Position numbers and translations under genes: made by a program
Part shown: positions 1-8,290 of the stretch, piece after piece
How positions within the stretch are numbered: position 1 is the first letter of the stretch
Layout: every line of letters starts with the position of its first letter
Notes under the pieces: generated by a model
What the model saw: only the letters and a program-made list of their open reading frames with translations
Databases searched by the model: none
What the model was told of the DNA's origin: nothing
From: Verrucomicrobia bacterium SCGC AAA164-M04
GTDB lineage: Bacteria > Verrucomicrobiota > Verrucomicrobiae > Verrucomicrobiales > Akkermansiaceae
Assembly: GCA_000383735.1 (NCBI GenBank)
Contig: KB912120.1
Span: 1 to 42,034, forward strand
Length of the DNA stretch: 42,034 bases
Direction of reading: 5' to 3'

Positions 1-115
1 GGATGAAACGGTGGTCGCTGAATTTTTCGCAGAGCCAAGCGATCGCCAAGTGGACCGCGGGGATGCCAAGGCAGTTGAGTAAAATGATGGTTAGGTTGGA
101 AAATTCGAGCCACAT
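1..115 (-). CDS. crtO: Glycosyl-diapocarotenoate acyltransferase CrtO-like, N-terminal part
   Basis: Only the first 38 codons are inside the window; the gene runs off the left edge. The ATG at 115 lies 9 bases after the crtQ stop codon, so the two are almost certainly cotranscribed. The visible protein starts MWLEFSNLTIILLNCLGIPAVHLAIAWL in two overlapping pieces: a hydrophobic segment followed by a charged stretch (CEKFSDHRF). This resembles the start of the CrtO family, which esterifies a fatty acid to the sugar of glycosyl-diaponeurosporenoate at the membrane, the last step of staphyloxanthin-type pigment synthesis. The call rests on weak N-terminal resemblance plus the position right after crtQ; another small membrane protein is possible. 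Confidence 0.55.
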   Translation of the reverse strand, partial: MWLEFSNLTIILLNCLGIPAVHLAIAWLCEKFSDHRFI

Positions 116-124
116 GGTGTGTTG

Positions 125-1204
125 TTAATCGATGGTGCGACCTTTCCAGGTCGCTTTCACCCCGTTCTTCTGATCAAGGAGAGCCTTAAAAAAGAGGATT
201 TGATAGAATAAGAGAGGGATCGGGAAAAGGAGGGCTGTGCAGAGCGAGAAGTTGCCGGCGAGTCGAAAGCAAAAGAAGGAGAGAAAACCGTAACAAAATG
301 AGCACAAGAGAGTTGCCAATAGAAAAGTGGAATCTCCAAAGGGAATGAGAGTAAAGGCCACCAACAGCATCATGCCTCCGGTGAGCCAGAGTGAGGTATT
401 GAGGAGTGCGCGCTTTGGGGATTGAGCTGCGCCGGCAAGGAAGCCCTTTTTCCAGCTGCTCGTGAGTTGAGCAAAACCTTGGGGGAACATACGCATCTCG
501 ACGGTTCCCTTACCCAGATATAAATTGACGTCGTATTTTTGGGCTTTTAGGTGTTGCGCGAATCGGAAGTTTTCAAGTATTTCATCTTTGACCGCTTCGT
601 GGCCTCCGGCTTTTTGGTAATGGTCACGATGAATTAAGAGGACTTGGCCGAAGAGGGTGCCCTGAGAAGATGGCGTTGCTGCGAAGGTGTCGACGCCGGC
701 AAGGGTGATGGTATTAAAGAAGGCGGAAAGCTGTTCGTAGGGCCTTTGAATTTTGTGGAAAGGGCAAATAGAATGGGTGGCCTTAACTGAGGTAAGAGCT
801 GCCAATTTAGCGAGTCCATTCTCGAGGAGGGTGATGTCGGCATCGAGATAAAGATACCATTCACCAACCGCGGCATCGGCTCCTTGTTGGCAAGCCCAAG
901 TTTTGCCTTTCCAACCCGCGGGCATTTCTTTTCCTGCAATAACCGTAGCCCCTAGCTCACGTGCCACTTCGGCAGTTTTGTCAATCGATTGATCATCAAT
1001 GACGAGGATCTCCAATGGTTGATTGGATTGGCTGCGAATGGAGGTGAGAAGCTTTGTAATATTATGTTCTTCGTCACGAGCCGGTATGATGATGGAAATT
1101 TTCCCAGCATTGTCGGTTTTTGAAGTGAGGTAGCGTGGACGGCAGAGAGAGAAGAGAATCGCGAAAGAAATCAGAAGGGCGATGACTGGAAGTGTGAGGA
1201 ACAT
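125..1204 (-). CDS. crtQ: Diapocarotenoate glycosyltransferase CrtQ (GT2 family)
   Basis: 359 residues, ATG start. It has an N-terminal membrane segment (about 1-20), a GT-A fold glycosyltransferase family 2 domain with IIPARDEE (about 40-47), VIDDQS (about 68-73) and the metal-binding LDADITL (about 117-123), a GGHEAVKDEILE acceptor-side motif, and about three C-terminal membrane helices. The C-terminal WKGRTID matches the WKGR ending of staphylococcal CrtQ, and length (375 in Staphylococcus) agrees. Known role of the family: attaching a sugar to the terminal carboxyl of 4,4'-diaponeurosporenoate. It sits 36 bases downstream of crtP and 9 bases upstream of crtO. The sugar used here cannot be read from the sequence; Rubritalea makes xylosyl esters, so xylose is one possibility. 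Confidence 0.85.
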   Translation of the reverse strand: MFLTLPVIALLISFAILFSLCRPRYLTSKTDNAGKISIIIPARDEEHNITKLLTSIRSQSNQPLEILVIDDQSIDKTAEVARELGATVIAGKEMPAGWKGKTWACQQGADAAVGEWYLYLDADITLLENGLAKLAALTSVKATHSICPFHKIQRPYEQLSAFFNTITLAGVDTFAATPSSQGTLFGQVLLIHRDHYQKAGGHEAVKDEILENFRFAQHLKAQKYDVNLYLGKGTVEMRMFPQGFAQLTSSWKKGFLAGAAQSPKRALLNTSLWLTGGMMLLVAFTLIPFGDSTFLLATLLCSFCYGFLSFFCFRLAGNFSLCTALLFPIPLLFYQILFFKALLDQKNGVKATWKGRTID

Positions 1205-1240
1205 CTCTTTTTGTAAGGGTTCACTGGTAGAATGCTTGGC

Positions 1241-2743
1241 TCACGAAAGAGGGTGGCGCGCGATAATACGGTCAGCGCAGTTTTGCCCAGAGAGAATCAC
1301 CATGGGCATTCCACCACCTGGATTTGTGCTGCCGCCAGTGAAGTAGAGGTTCTTATATTTAGAGGAAGTTTTGGGTGCCTTGAATCCATAGTTCCGCTTC
1401 CAGTCGGTGACTACACCGTAAATTGAACCGCGGTTAGAACGATACATCCTTTCGATGTCAACTGGAGTGAGAAGGTCTTCGACGACGATGCTTTCCCGAA
1501 GCCCCTTGATGCCACAGCGCTCCATTTTATCGAGGCAGCGTTCTTTTAGAGCGACGTAGTCTTCATGGGTGATATTCGAACCCTCACGGAGTGGTGGAAT
1601 GTGCGGAAGAATTTTAATATTGTCAGAACCTGTCGGGGCTTTAGTCGCATCAGTCCGGGTCGGGGCAACGACATAGAGAGTCGGATCTTCCGGAAGTTCT
1701 TGCTTTTCAAAGACAGTCTTGAAGTGCTTGTGCTGGTTCTCAGAAAAGAAAAAGTTGTGGTGAGCCAACTGGGGGAAAGGCTTGTTTGTTCCGATATGGA
1801 GAACAATACCAGAGCAGGCCGGCGCGAATTTTTTGTCGAGTTTTTGAGTGAAGGCAGATGGCTCGTTCAGGAGTTTTTGGTAGGCTGGAATGACTTCCAT
1901 ATTACTCACGATAATATCCGAAGCATGAGAGGTGCCGTCGGCAAGGTTGACTGATGTCACCTTTTTTCCTTCTTTTGTAATACTTTGAACATCGGCATTG
2001 AGGTGAACGGTAATGTCCATTTCCTCCATTAATTTCCCAAGGCCGTTTGCGAGTTGATACATGCCTCCACGAACATACCAAAGACCGTAGTCGTATTGGA
2101 TAATGGGCATCAAGTTCATGTAGCCGGGCGCTTGGAGAGCGGAGGACCCAACATACTTGATGAAGTATTCAAAAATCATGCGGAGCTTTGGGTCGCTCAG
2201 GCGCTTGGCAATGGATTCGGCCATGGTTGCTCGGTAGTCGATCTTACCACCTATGAGGCTGAACTTGTAGTGCTTGATAAACTCCCAAAGACTATCGAGT
2301 CCCTTGTTGAAGTAGCCGTCGTTGACGACACCGAATTGCTTGCGTCCATAATCGAGGAAATCTTGGAGTTCAGCCCAATTCTTTTCAAGATCACCCGGGA
2401 GCTTCGCGAGCTCAGTTTTCATGAGGTCGTTTTCCTGATAAAGGTCGATAGAAGGCCCTTTTTCGAAAAAGTTGCGCCAGTGGGGAGTCACGGCGTCGAG
2501 TTGCACGTAGTCTTCCATTCTTTTTCCGGCTCGCTCAAAGAGGTCTCGAAAGAACTGGGGAAGAGTGAAAATCGAAGGTCCGAGGTCAAAGGTAAAGCCG
2601 TCTTTCTCGAATAGGTTAAGTTTCCCTCCGATTTTCTCATTTTTTTCAAAGACTTCGACTTGGTAGCCAGCGGCGCGAAGTGAGATGGCAGCAGAAAGTC
2701 CGCCAAGACCGGCGCCGATGACTGCAACTTTGGAGGTTCTCAC
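1241..2743 (-). CDS. crtP: Diapocarotenoid oxygenase CrtP (CrtI/phytoene desaturase superfamily)
   Basis: About 500 residues. The N-terminal dinucleotide fold GAGLGGLSAAI binds FAD, followed by the KIGGKLN loop. Several blocks are close to staphylococcal CrtP rather than CrtN: YFIKYVGSS, YDYGLWYVRGGMYQLAN, LAHHNFFFSEN, YRSNRGSIYGVV and the C-terminal GGSTNPGGGMPMV. CrtP oxidises the terminal methyl groups of diaponeurosporene or diapolycopene, giving the aldehyde that the neighbouring aldehyde dehydrogenase can take to the acid. The reading frame is open back to a TTG at 2779. I prefer the GTG at 2743, because it leaves only two to three residues before the FAD-binding strand, as usual. Neither start has a clear ribosome binding site. 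It leads the crtP-crtQ-crtO unit. Confidence 0.88.
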   Translation of the reverse strand: MRTSKVAVIGAGLGGLSAAISLRAAGYQVEVFEKNEKIGGKLNLFEKDGFTFDLGPSIFTLPQFFRDLFERAGKRMEDYVQLDAVTPHWRNFFEKGPSIDLYQENDLMKTELAKLPGDLEKNWAELQDFLDYGRKQFGVVNDGYFNKGLDSLWEFIKHYKFSLIGGKIDYRATMAESIAKRLSDPKLRMIFEYFIKYVGSSALQAPGYMNLMPIIQYDYGLWYVRGGMYQLANGLGKLMEEMDITVHLNADVQSITKEGKKVTSVNLADGTSHASDIIVSNMEVIPAYQKLLNEPSAFTQKLDKKFAPACSGIVLHIGTNKPFPQLAHHNFFFSENQHKHFKTVFEKQELPEDPTLYVVAPTRTDATKAPTGSDNIKILPHIPPLREGSNITHEDYVALKERCLDKMERCGIKGLRESIVVEDLLTPVDIERMYRSNRGSIYGVVTDWKRNYGFKAPKTSSKYKNLYFTGGSTNPGGGMPMVILSGQNCADRIIARHPLS

Positions 2744-2807
2744 TAAAGTCCATCTTCGTTGGGAGTCTTCCCTTGTCAACAGGGCGAAGCATTTTACTTT
2801 GGAGGGG

Positions 2808-4166
2808 ATGTCTGATGGAATTCGGGAAGTTGTAGGGCGCGCGCGGAAGTTTTTTCGCTCTGGCGCCCTTCTCGGGTTGGATGATAGAAGGGACGCCTTG
2901 GCGAAACTTGAGAGAGTTTTGCTTTCGAGGCGCGATGATCTTTTGGCTGCTTTGGCTGAGGACTTAGGGAAGCCGGGAATGGAGGCGTATCTTTCGGAGT
3001 ATTACTTTTTGCTGCAGGAGTTACGGCTTGTTCACAAAAACATGAAAAAATGGCTGAGGCGTCGCCGTGTGAGTTCACCAGTTTATTTTTGGCCCTGCCG
3101 CAGTTGGATTGACCGTGAACCATTTGGGGTGGTCCTTGTGATCGCTCCTTGGAATTATCCCTTTCAGTTATCTCTTAGCCCAATTATCGCGGCGATTGCA
3201 GCTGGAAATACAGTTGTGTTGAAGCCTTCGGAATTGGCTCCGGCGAGTGAGCGGGTTTTACGTGAGATCATCGAGGAGGTTTTTGACCAGGGTGGGGCTG
3301 AGGTGGTCACGGGAGGGGCGGAGGTCGTGGAGGCTTTGCTGGATCAGAAATTTGATTTCATCTTTTTTACGGGAAGTACGAGGGTGGGTCGGAAAGTGGC
3401 GATCAAGGCGGCTCAGTCTTTGACGCCTACTTTGATGGAGTTGGGCGGTAAGTGTCCTTGTGTCGTAGATGAAGGAGTAGACCTGAAAATTACGGCGCGT
3501 CGGATACTGGCTGGAAAGTTTTTCAATGCAGGGCAGACCTGTTTCGCACCGGATTTTGTCACAGTGAAAGAGAAGGTGAGGATTGATTTTGAGGGGGCGT
3601 GTGAGGAGGTTCTAAAAGAAATCCCTTGGTCGCAGGAGATGGCTGCGATGATTTCATCTAATCATGTAGAAAGGGTGAAGACCCTTTGCGAAGGTGAGGT
3701 TAAGACCTTCGGTGAGGATGATGAGGAGCGGTTTTTTCTAGCACCACGAATCATCCTCAATGCGGGCTGGGATCACCCGGCGATGCAAGAAGAAATCTTC
3801 GGGCCAGTGTTTCCGATCGTGGGGTTCGCTGATCAGGATGAACTCGCAGGGCGATTGGAGAAGATGGATAATCCGCTGGCGGTTTATTGTTTCAGCAGGC
3901 AGGCAGATTTCACGAATGCGGTGACGAGGGCTTTGCCTTCAGGTTCGCTCTGTCTGAATGATACGATGAAGCAGTTTTCGCAACTACAGCTTCCGCTGGG
4001 AGGGGTAGGTGAGAGTGGATACGGTAGGTATCGGGGAAGGTTTGGGGTTGAGGCTTTCAGCTACGAAAAATCGGTGACAAAGCGCTTCTTTATCAAAAAA
4101 GATTTTACCGAAATGTTACCTCCTTACGAAAAAGCCTACCGCTGGATCCGAAAGTTCCTGAAGTAG
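2808..4166 (+). CDS. aldH: Aldehyde dehydrogenase, likely diapocarotenal dehydrogenase
   Basis: 452 residues, class 3 type aldehyde dehydrogenase. Visible motifs: PWNYPFQLSLSPI (about 113-125), FTGSTRVG (cofactor loop), ELGGKCP with the catalytic Glu, NAGQTCFAPD with the catalytic Cys, EEIFGPVFP, and QLPLGGVGESGYGRY near the C-terminus. The ATG at 2808 follows GGAGG at 2801-2805; the longer open frame from 2685 only mirrors crtP codons. The gene is encoded opposite to the crt genes, divergent from crtP and convergent with crtN, the two stop codons being one base apart. In staphyloxanthin synthesis an aldehyde dehydrogenase converts diaponeurosporenal to the acid that CrtQ glycosylates; location between crtP and crtN makes that the likely role here (inference). 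Confidence 0.82.
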   Translation: MSDGIREVVGRARKFFRSGALLGLDDRRDALAKLERVLLSRRDDLLAALAEDLGKPGMEAYLSEYYFLLQELRLVHKNMKKWLRRRRVSSPVYFWPCRSWIDREPFGVVLVIAPWNYPFQLSLSPIIAAIAAGNTVVLKPSELAPASERVLREIIEEVFDQGGAEVVTGGAEVVEALLDQKFDFIFFTGSTRVGRKVAIKAAQSLTPTLMELGGKCPCVVDEGVDLKITARRILAGKFFNAGQTCFAPDFVTVKEKVRIDFEGACEEVLKEIPWSQEMAAMISSNHVERVKTLCEGEVKTFGEDDEERFFLAPRIILNAGWDHPAMQEEIFGPVFPIVGFADQDELAGRLEKMDNPLAVYCFSRQADFTNAVTRALPSGSLCLNDTMKQFSQLQLPLGGVGESGYGRYRGRFGVEAFSYEKSVTKRFFIKKDFTEMLPPYEKAYRWIRKFLK

Positions 4167-4167
4167 C

Positions 4168-5691
4168 TTACTTAGCGGTTTCTTCGAGAATTTTGGTAGC
4201 GAAGTCGACGCGTTGACGCTTCGTGCCGTATTCCTCATCGATGAGATTCGCGGTGATGCGAGCGCTTTCGTAGATGGTGGGAAGCCCGCTGCCTGGATGG
4301 GTTCCACCTCCGACGAGATAGAGATTATCAAAGCCCTTGAGCCTGTTTTGCGGTCGGAAGTGGAGCATTTGATTCAGAGTATGGGCGAGGTTGAAAGTCG
4401 CTCCGATAAAGATATTAGAGTCCTCCCAATTCGTTGGGGTAAGGACCCTTTTTTCGACGATGTGTTCGCGGAGGTCCTTCATGTTTGTTTTCTCGATCAT
4501 GCGGTCAATGATTTGTTCCGCGTAAGCTCCTTTTTCGGCTTCCCAATCGTGACCATGACGGGTGTTGACGGTTGGAACGAGAAGGTAGAGTTGAGAGTGT
4601 CCGGAAGGAGCGACAGTGGGATCGGTGATGCTGGAATTTCGAATGTAGATCGACATATCCTTCGAGATTGTCTTGCCCTCAAGGACCTCATTTAGATTGC
4701 GATGGTAATCTTCTGCAAAGATGATGTGGTGGTGTGGCTGGTCTTCATAGATTTTGTCTACGCCAAGGTAGAGCATGAAGGTGGAGCATGAATATTTTTT
4801 CTTGAGGAGTTCTTCGTGGGGCTTCTTTTTCTCTCCGAAGATCCTACTACGCGCATAGGCATAGTCCGCATTGACAATCAGTTGATCGCACGACAGGACT
4901 TGGCCATCGGTCAATTCGACCTCGGCAGCGGTCTTGCCAACATACTTGATCTCCTTTACTTCGGAGTTGAAACGGATTTGGCCGCCCTCCTCCTCCACTA
5001 CACGAGCCATACTTTCTGAGATTTCAGAGAGCCCCCCTTGGGTGTGATAGATACCGTGTTCGTATTCGATGTAGGAGAGGATACTGAAGAGTCCTGGGCA
5101 TTTCCAGGGTGACATGCCTAGGTATTTCGCTTGGAAGGTAAAGGCGAGTTTGAGCCGATCGTCGGTGAAGTAGTTTCCTAACACATCCATCACCGACTTT
5201 GTGGTGGCGACGTGTGGAAGCGCCTTAAAAAGAGTCGGGTCAAGGTAGGAAGAGAGATTTTGGTAGGACTTTTGGAGACAAGGAAAAATCGTCCGTAATT
5301 TCTTGGCATGATCGTCCATGAAACGGAGGAAGTTTTCTTCTTCCTCGGGGAAAACTGATCGGATATTGGCGGCCATTTTTTCGCGGTCGCAGCTGGTTTC
5401 AAGAGACACATCCCCCCAGGTAAGCCGGGTCATAGGATCGAGCTTTACGAAGTCGAGGTAATCCTCGCTCTTGCGCCCGACCTCAGCGAAGATTTCGTCA
5501 AGGGTGAATTTTTGGTGAAGAAAAGTAGGGCCTGTATCGAAAGAGTAGGGGCCAAGGTCGATCCGAGCACTTCGGCCACCTACGCGATCCTCTTTTTCTA
5601 GGAGGGTGACTTTATAGCCTCGATGAGCGAGAAGCATGGCTGCAGTAAGTCCGCCGGGTCCTGCTCCTATGATAATGATGTCTTTCTTCAA
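4168..5691 (-). CDS. crtN: Diapophytoene desaturase CrtN (CrtI/phytoene desaturase superfamily)
   Basis: 507 residues. FAD-binding IIIIGAGPGGLTAAMLLAHRG sits at the N-terminus (about 5-25, shown here in part as GAGPGG), followed by VGGRSARIDLG and SFDTGPTFL. YSCSTFMLYLGVD, HHIIFAEDYHRNL, SIYIRNSSITDPTVAPSG and the C-terminal GGGTHPGSGLPT resemble staphylococcal CrtN (SCSAFLMYIGID, NVIFADDFRGN). CrtN desaturates the C30 backbone to diaponeurosporene or diapolycopene. The start is a TTG at 5691 (reading MKKDIIIIG); no ATG or GTG lies nearby in frame and no Shine-Dalgarno is visible. It ends one base from the aldH stop. The dehydrosqualene synthase (crtM) or a squalene-based substrate route is not in the window. 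Confidence 0.85.
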   Translation of the reverse strand: MKKDIIIIGAGPGGLTAAMLLAHRGYKVTLLEKEDRVGGRSARIDLGPYSFDTGPTFLHQKFTLDEIFAEVGRKSEDYLDFVKLDPMTRLTWGDVSLETSCDREKMAANIRSVFPEEEENFLRFMDDHAKKLRTIFPCLQKSYQNLSSYLDPTLFKALPHVATTKSVMDVLGNYFTDDRLKLAFTFQAKYLGMSPWKCPGLFSILSYIEYEHGIYHTQGGLSEISESMARVVEEEGGQIRFNSEVKEIKYVGKTAAEVELTDGQVLSCDQLIVNADYAYARSRIFGEKKKPHEELLKKKYSCSTFMLYLGVDKIYEDQPHHHIIFAEDYHRNLNEVLEGKTISKDMSIYIRNSSITDPTVAPSGHSQLYLLVPTVNTRHGHDWEAEKGAYAEQIIDRMIEKTNMKDLREHIVEKRVLTPTNWEDSNIFIGATFNLAHTLNQMLHFRPQNRLKGFDNLYLVGGGTHPGSGLPTIYESARITANLIDEEYGTKRQRVDFATKILEETAK

Positions 5692-5714
5692 ATGGCTTGT
5701 TTTGATTACAACCG

Positions 5715-5742
5715 ATCGTAAATCCGAAAAGGGGGATCACAA
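5715..5742 (-). promoter_or_regulatory. Possible promoter of crtN
   Basis: On the minus strand TTGTGA (5742-5737) and TACGAT (5720-5715) are separated by 16 bases, each matching four of six consensus positions of a housekeeping sigma factor promoter. Transcription would begin about 15-20 bases before the TTG start of crtN. This is pattern matching only. Confidence 0.28.
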
Positions 5743-6029
5743 GTGAGAATTCAGGCCAGAGATTGACCCACGGTAGTGACTGGTTGTGCTCTCAAGCGAC
5801 TTGTCTCAGAGGGTCGGATTATGCATTGGTCTGATGACTCTCGATGGAGCAATGATCTTTTCCTCTAAAAGGATCGCATAAAGGTGCCTCGGAATTTTTT
5901 TTTAAAATTGGCGGAGGTCGTTCGGGGGATTTCCCATAAATAAGGAAGTGGATTTATTGATGCGCAGAGGTCAGGTTTACCAAGAAAGGCGAACTTAGCA
6001 ACTGAGAGAGCTCGAATTTCTTGAACGTG
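5743..6029. other. Non-coding gap between crtN and rnhB
   Basis: About 290 bases between divergent genes. No convincing open frame, tRNA or strong terminator is visible. It holds an imperfect inverted repeat around 5850-5872 (GATCTTTTCC and AAAAGGATC with a short loop) and a run of nine or ten T at about 5889-5898. It presumably contains the promoter of rnhB, which I could not place. Confidence 0.4.
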
Positions 6030-6641
6030 ATGCCTGACCTAGAATTTGAAAAACGTTATTCCGATTTCGGGATTGTGATCGGCGTGGATGAAGCTGGGCG
6101 TGGTCCCTTAGCAGGCCCGGTTTCGGTCGGGGCGGCGATTATTCCTCCCGATTTTAGTCATCCTGTGATTAACGACTCCAAGAAGCTAACTGAAAAAAAG
6201 CGGGAGGCGTTATATGATGAGTTAAGCGAAAACCCCGATATTAAATGGTCGGTTTGTCTTGTGGAGGCGAAGGAGGTTGATGAAGTGAATGTCCTTAGAG
6301 CGACTCATTTGGGGATGGCACGTGCGGTGAAGGGTCTAGGGGTAGAAGTTGGGATGTGCCTGATCGACGGCCTTCCTGTTCCGAATTTCCCTTTTCCTCA
6401 TGAGGGGATTGTGAAGGGCGATTCAAAGAGTCTTTCGATTGCCACGGCCAGTATTTTTGCCAAAGTAACTCGTGACCGTATTATGCGGAAAGCGGCCCTT
6501 CGCTTTCCCGGTTACGGATTCGAAAAGCACAAAGGATATGGCACTAAAGTTCACCTTGAAGCCCTCCGGACTCTGGGTCCGTGCGAAATCCACCGTCGCT
6601 CGTTCCAGCCGGTTGCTCAACTGTCCTTGCCGCCTGAGTAA
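6030..6641 (+). CDS. rnhB: Ribonuclease HII
   Basis: 203 residues from the ATG at 6030; a TTG three codons upstream (6021) is an alternative start. RNase HII removes RNA from RNA-DNA hybrids and single misincorporated ribonucleotides, in the cytoplasm. The family signature is clear: GVDEAGRGPLAGPV (about 21-34) with the first two acidic ligands, NDSKKLTEKKRE, the LIDG strand with the third Asp, GDSKSLSIATASIFAKVTRDR with the fourth Asp, and PGYGFEKHKGYGT near the end. Length is normal. It overlaps the downstream yraN start, an arrangement found in many bacteria where the two genes are paired. Confidence 0.95.
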   Translation: MPDLEFEKRYSDFGIVIGVDEAGRGPLAGPVSVGAAIIPPDFSHPVINDSKKLTEKKREALYDELSENPDIKWSVCLVEAKEVDEVNVLRATHLGMARAVKGLGVEVGMCLIDGLPVPNFPFPHEGIVKGDSKSLSIATASIFAKVTRDRIMRKAALRFPGYGFEKHKGYGTKVHLEALRTLGPCEIHRRSFQPVAQLSLPPE

Positions 6642-7042
6642 ACTTTCGCCGCACCAAATTGGGGCTTTAGGCGAGAAAATCGCTGCGAGATACCTGCAAT
6701 CTCTTGGCTGGAAAGTTCTTTTTCGTAATTTTCGTGCTCCAAAGGGGGGGCGAGGTTGACTTGGTTCTGCGGGGCGGCGATCATCTCGATCTTCTCGTTT
6801 TTGCGGAAGTGAAGACGAGAACTCGGCGCGATTATGGCCGTCCAATACGTGCCGTGAATGCTGAAAAACGGGCTCTTATCACCCGTGGAGCGACGGAATG
6901 GCTACGTTTACTTGGCAAAGAGGTTCGCCCCGGAAAGAATCAGGATGTTCGCCGCGAGATCTCTTGGCGCTATGATGTAGTGGAAATCGTGCTCGAGGAG
7001 GGAGCAAAACCGGATGTCAACCTAGTCGAGAGCGCGTTTTAA
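6613..7042 (+). pseudogene. yraN: YraN family (UPF0102) endonuclease-like protein, frameshifted
   Basis: The family pattern is intact but in two frames. The first part reads HQIGALGEKIAARYLQSLGW and then RNFRAPKGG; the second continues EVDLVLRGGDHLDLLVFAEVK and TRTRRDYGRP. The break is at a run of seven G (6744-6750); removing one G restores the expected transition P-K-G-G-E-V-D and a single 142-residue protein. The start is uncertain: TTG at 6613 or CTG at 6634, both overlapping the rnhB end. UPF0102 proteins have a Holliday-junction-resolvase-like nuclease fold with E...D...ExK residues, all present here (GEVD, FAEVK). The frameshift is most simply a sequencing or assembly error; real inactivation or slippage cannot be excluded. 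Confidence 0.85.
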
Positions 7043-7135
7043 TCTAAAATGTGAGATTTCGGGTGGTAAATTATTGTGATTTAGCGGTTTTCGTCGATTT
7101 TATCACTCGTTCGCGCCATCGGCCGAGAAGGAAGA

Positions 7136-7155
7136 GTTGTTTTTCTGAAAACAAC
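7136..7155. other. Perfect 8-bp stem-loop upstream of gspG
   Basis: GTTGTTTT, loop TCTG, AAAACAAC form a perfect but AT-rich hairpin just upstream of the proposed gspG promoter. It could be a protein binding site or a weak terminator for rnhB-yraN; no T run follows on the plus strand. Confidence 0.35.
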
Positions 7156-7165
7156 CGACAACTTT

Positions 7166-7195
7166 TTGTCCCTTCGGCGCTTTTATAAGTATAAC
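7166..7195 (+). promoter_or_regulatory. Possible promoter of the type II secretion operon
   Basis: TTGTCC (7166-7171) and TATAAC (7190-7195) are 18 bases apart. The predicted transcription start is about 12 bases before the gspG ATG at 7214, so the leader would be very short, which fits the lack of a Shine-Dalgarno sequence there. Confidence 0.4.
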
Positions 7196-7213
7196 GTTCT
7201 TCTCAACCAAATC

Positions 7214-7678
7214 ATGAAAATTCAATCAAAAGGAAACAAAGGGATCTCCCCGCGGATGGCTCGTGGATTTAGCCTCTTCGAGATGGTCATTGTGATGGGA
7301 ATCATTGGGCTTATTCTAGGGGGGGCGATTTACAGCATGGGGAGGATCAAGGACTCAGCGGCCGTAAGTACTTCGCGACAAGACATGACTTCGTTTTCGT
7401 CGGCCCTAGAAGCTTACAAAAATATCGGGGGGAAGTATCCATCGACTAGCCAGGGGCTCGAGGCTCTTTTAAAACGGCCCCAAAGTTCACCCCGGCCTCG
7501 TGACTGGGTGCAGGCTCTGGATGACGAAGAAGCTCTTTTTGACCCTTGGGATACCAAATACAAATACGAGTATCCAGGCAGCAAAGATCCAAGTCGGCCT
7601 GAAATTATGTCAGCTGGTCCTGACAAACAGTTTGGTTCCGAGGACGATATGAGTAGCCAAAAGGACCCTCAAAACTAG
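7214..7678 (+). CDS. gspG: Type II secretion major pseudopilin GspG
   Basis: 154 residues from the ATG at 7214; the frame is open upstream to 7166 but those codons lack pseudopilin character. The prepilin peptidase site is RG/FSLFEMVIVMG with the conserved Glu at +5, preceded by a basic leader. YPSTSQGLEALL, DPWDTKYKYEYPG and the C-terminal SAGPDKQFGSEDD calcium loop identify GspG rather than another pseudopilin. It forms the shaft of the periplasmic pseudopilus. First gene of the operon; gspH follows after 24 bases. Confidence 0.93.
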   Translation: MKIQSKGNKGISPRMARGFSLFEMVIVMGIIGLILGGAIYSMGRIKDSAAVSTSRQDMTSFSSALEAYKNIGGKYPSTSQGLEALLKRPQSSPRPRDWVQALDDEEALFDPWDTKYKYEYPGSKDPSRPEIMSAGPDKQFGSEDDMSSQKDPQN

Positions 7679-7702
7679 GCTTTTTTAGCCTCCCCCTCTT
7701 TT

Positions 7703-8290
7703 ATGATATCGTCGTCCAGAACGATCTATCCGGGCAGGAGCCATTGTGGCTTTTCGCTCTTGGAATTGATCGTGGTGATGGCGATCACGAGCATTGTGTT
7801 CGGCGCTGCTGCTTTTATGATTTCCATCCCGAATATCGAAAAGGATATTCGGGAGGCTCATTCGGGAATCGAGAACTTAGCGCTCCGAGCCCGGGCGATG
7901 TCCCATAGTTACCAACAGCCTTTTGTGATTGAACTGAGTGAGGGTGAGGCTCGTTTAATGCCGATGGCTCGCCCGGAGGATGAGCTTGTCCCCGAGCCTC
8001 TGGAGCAGGTTGGGGAACGGTCGGCTCTAAGATCTCTCGACAGCATGCCGTGGCCGGTGGTTTACAAGATTGATCCAAAATACCGGATGGCGGTTCGTCG
8101 CTGGAATAGCAACGATTTTCAGGTCGTCAGCGACAATGTAGTCGAGACGTGGATTCATCAGCCGAATAGTCCTAGCGAGCCCCTTGCTATCGAATTGGTA
8201 AGCGAAGAAGGAGACGCCTATTTATCCCGAGAATTTCACCCCCTTACAGCGAAGGCCACTGATTTTGAGATGGCCATCGGAAATCAGTGA
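7703..8290 (+). CDS. gspH: Type II secretion minor pseudopilin, GspH-like
   Basis: 195 residues. The cleavage motif is CG/FSLLELIVVMA with Glu at +5 and a hydrophobic helix following. The remainder has the periodic beta-strand character of GspH (YQQPFVIELSEGEARLM) but little sequence signature, so GspH is assigned mainly from order (second after gspG) and size. Minor pseudopilins form the tip complex that starts pseudopilus assembly. Its stop overlaps the ATG of the next gene in TGATG. Confidence 0.78.
   Translation: MISSSRTIYPGRSHCGFSLLELIVVMAITSIVFGAAAFMISIPNIEKDIREAHSGIENLALRARAMSHSYQQPFVIELSEGEARLMPMARPEDELVPEPLEQVGERSALRSLDSMPWPVVYKIDPKYRMAVRRWNSNDFQVVSDNVVETWIHQPNSPSEPLAIELVSEEGDAYLSREFHPLTAKATDFEMAIGNQ

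Noticed and set aside
2054..2614. Long plus-strand open frame inside crtP
   Set aside because: Antisense shadow of a strongly supported carotenoid gene, no family features.
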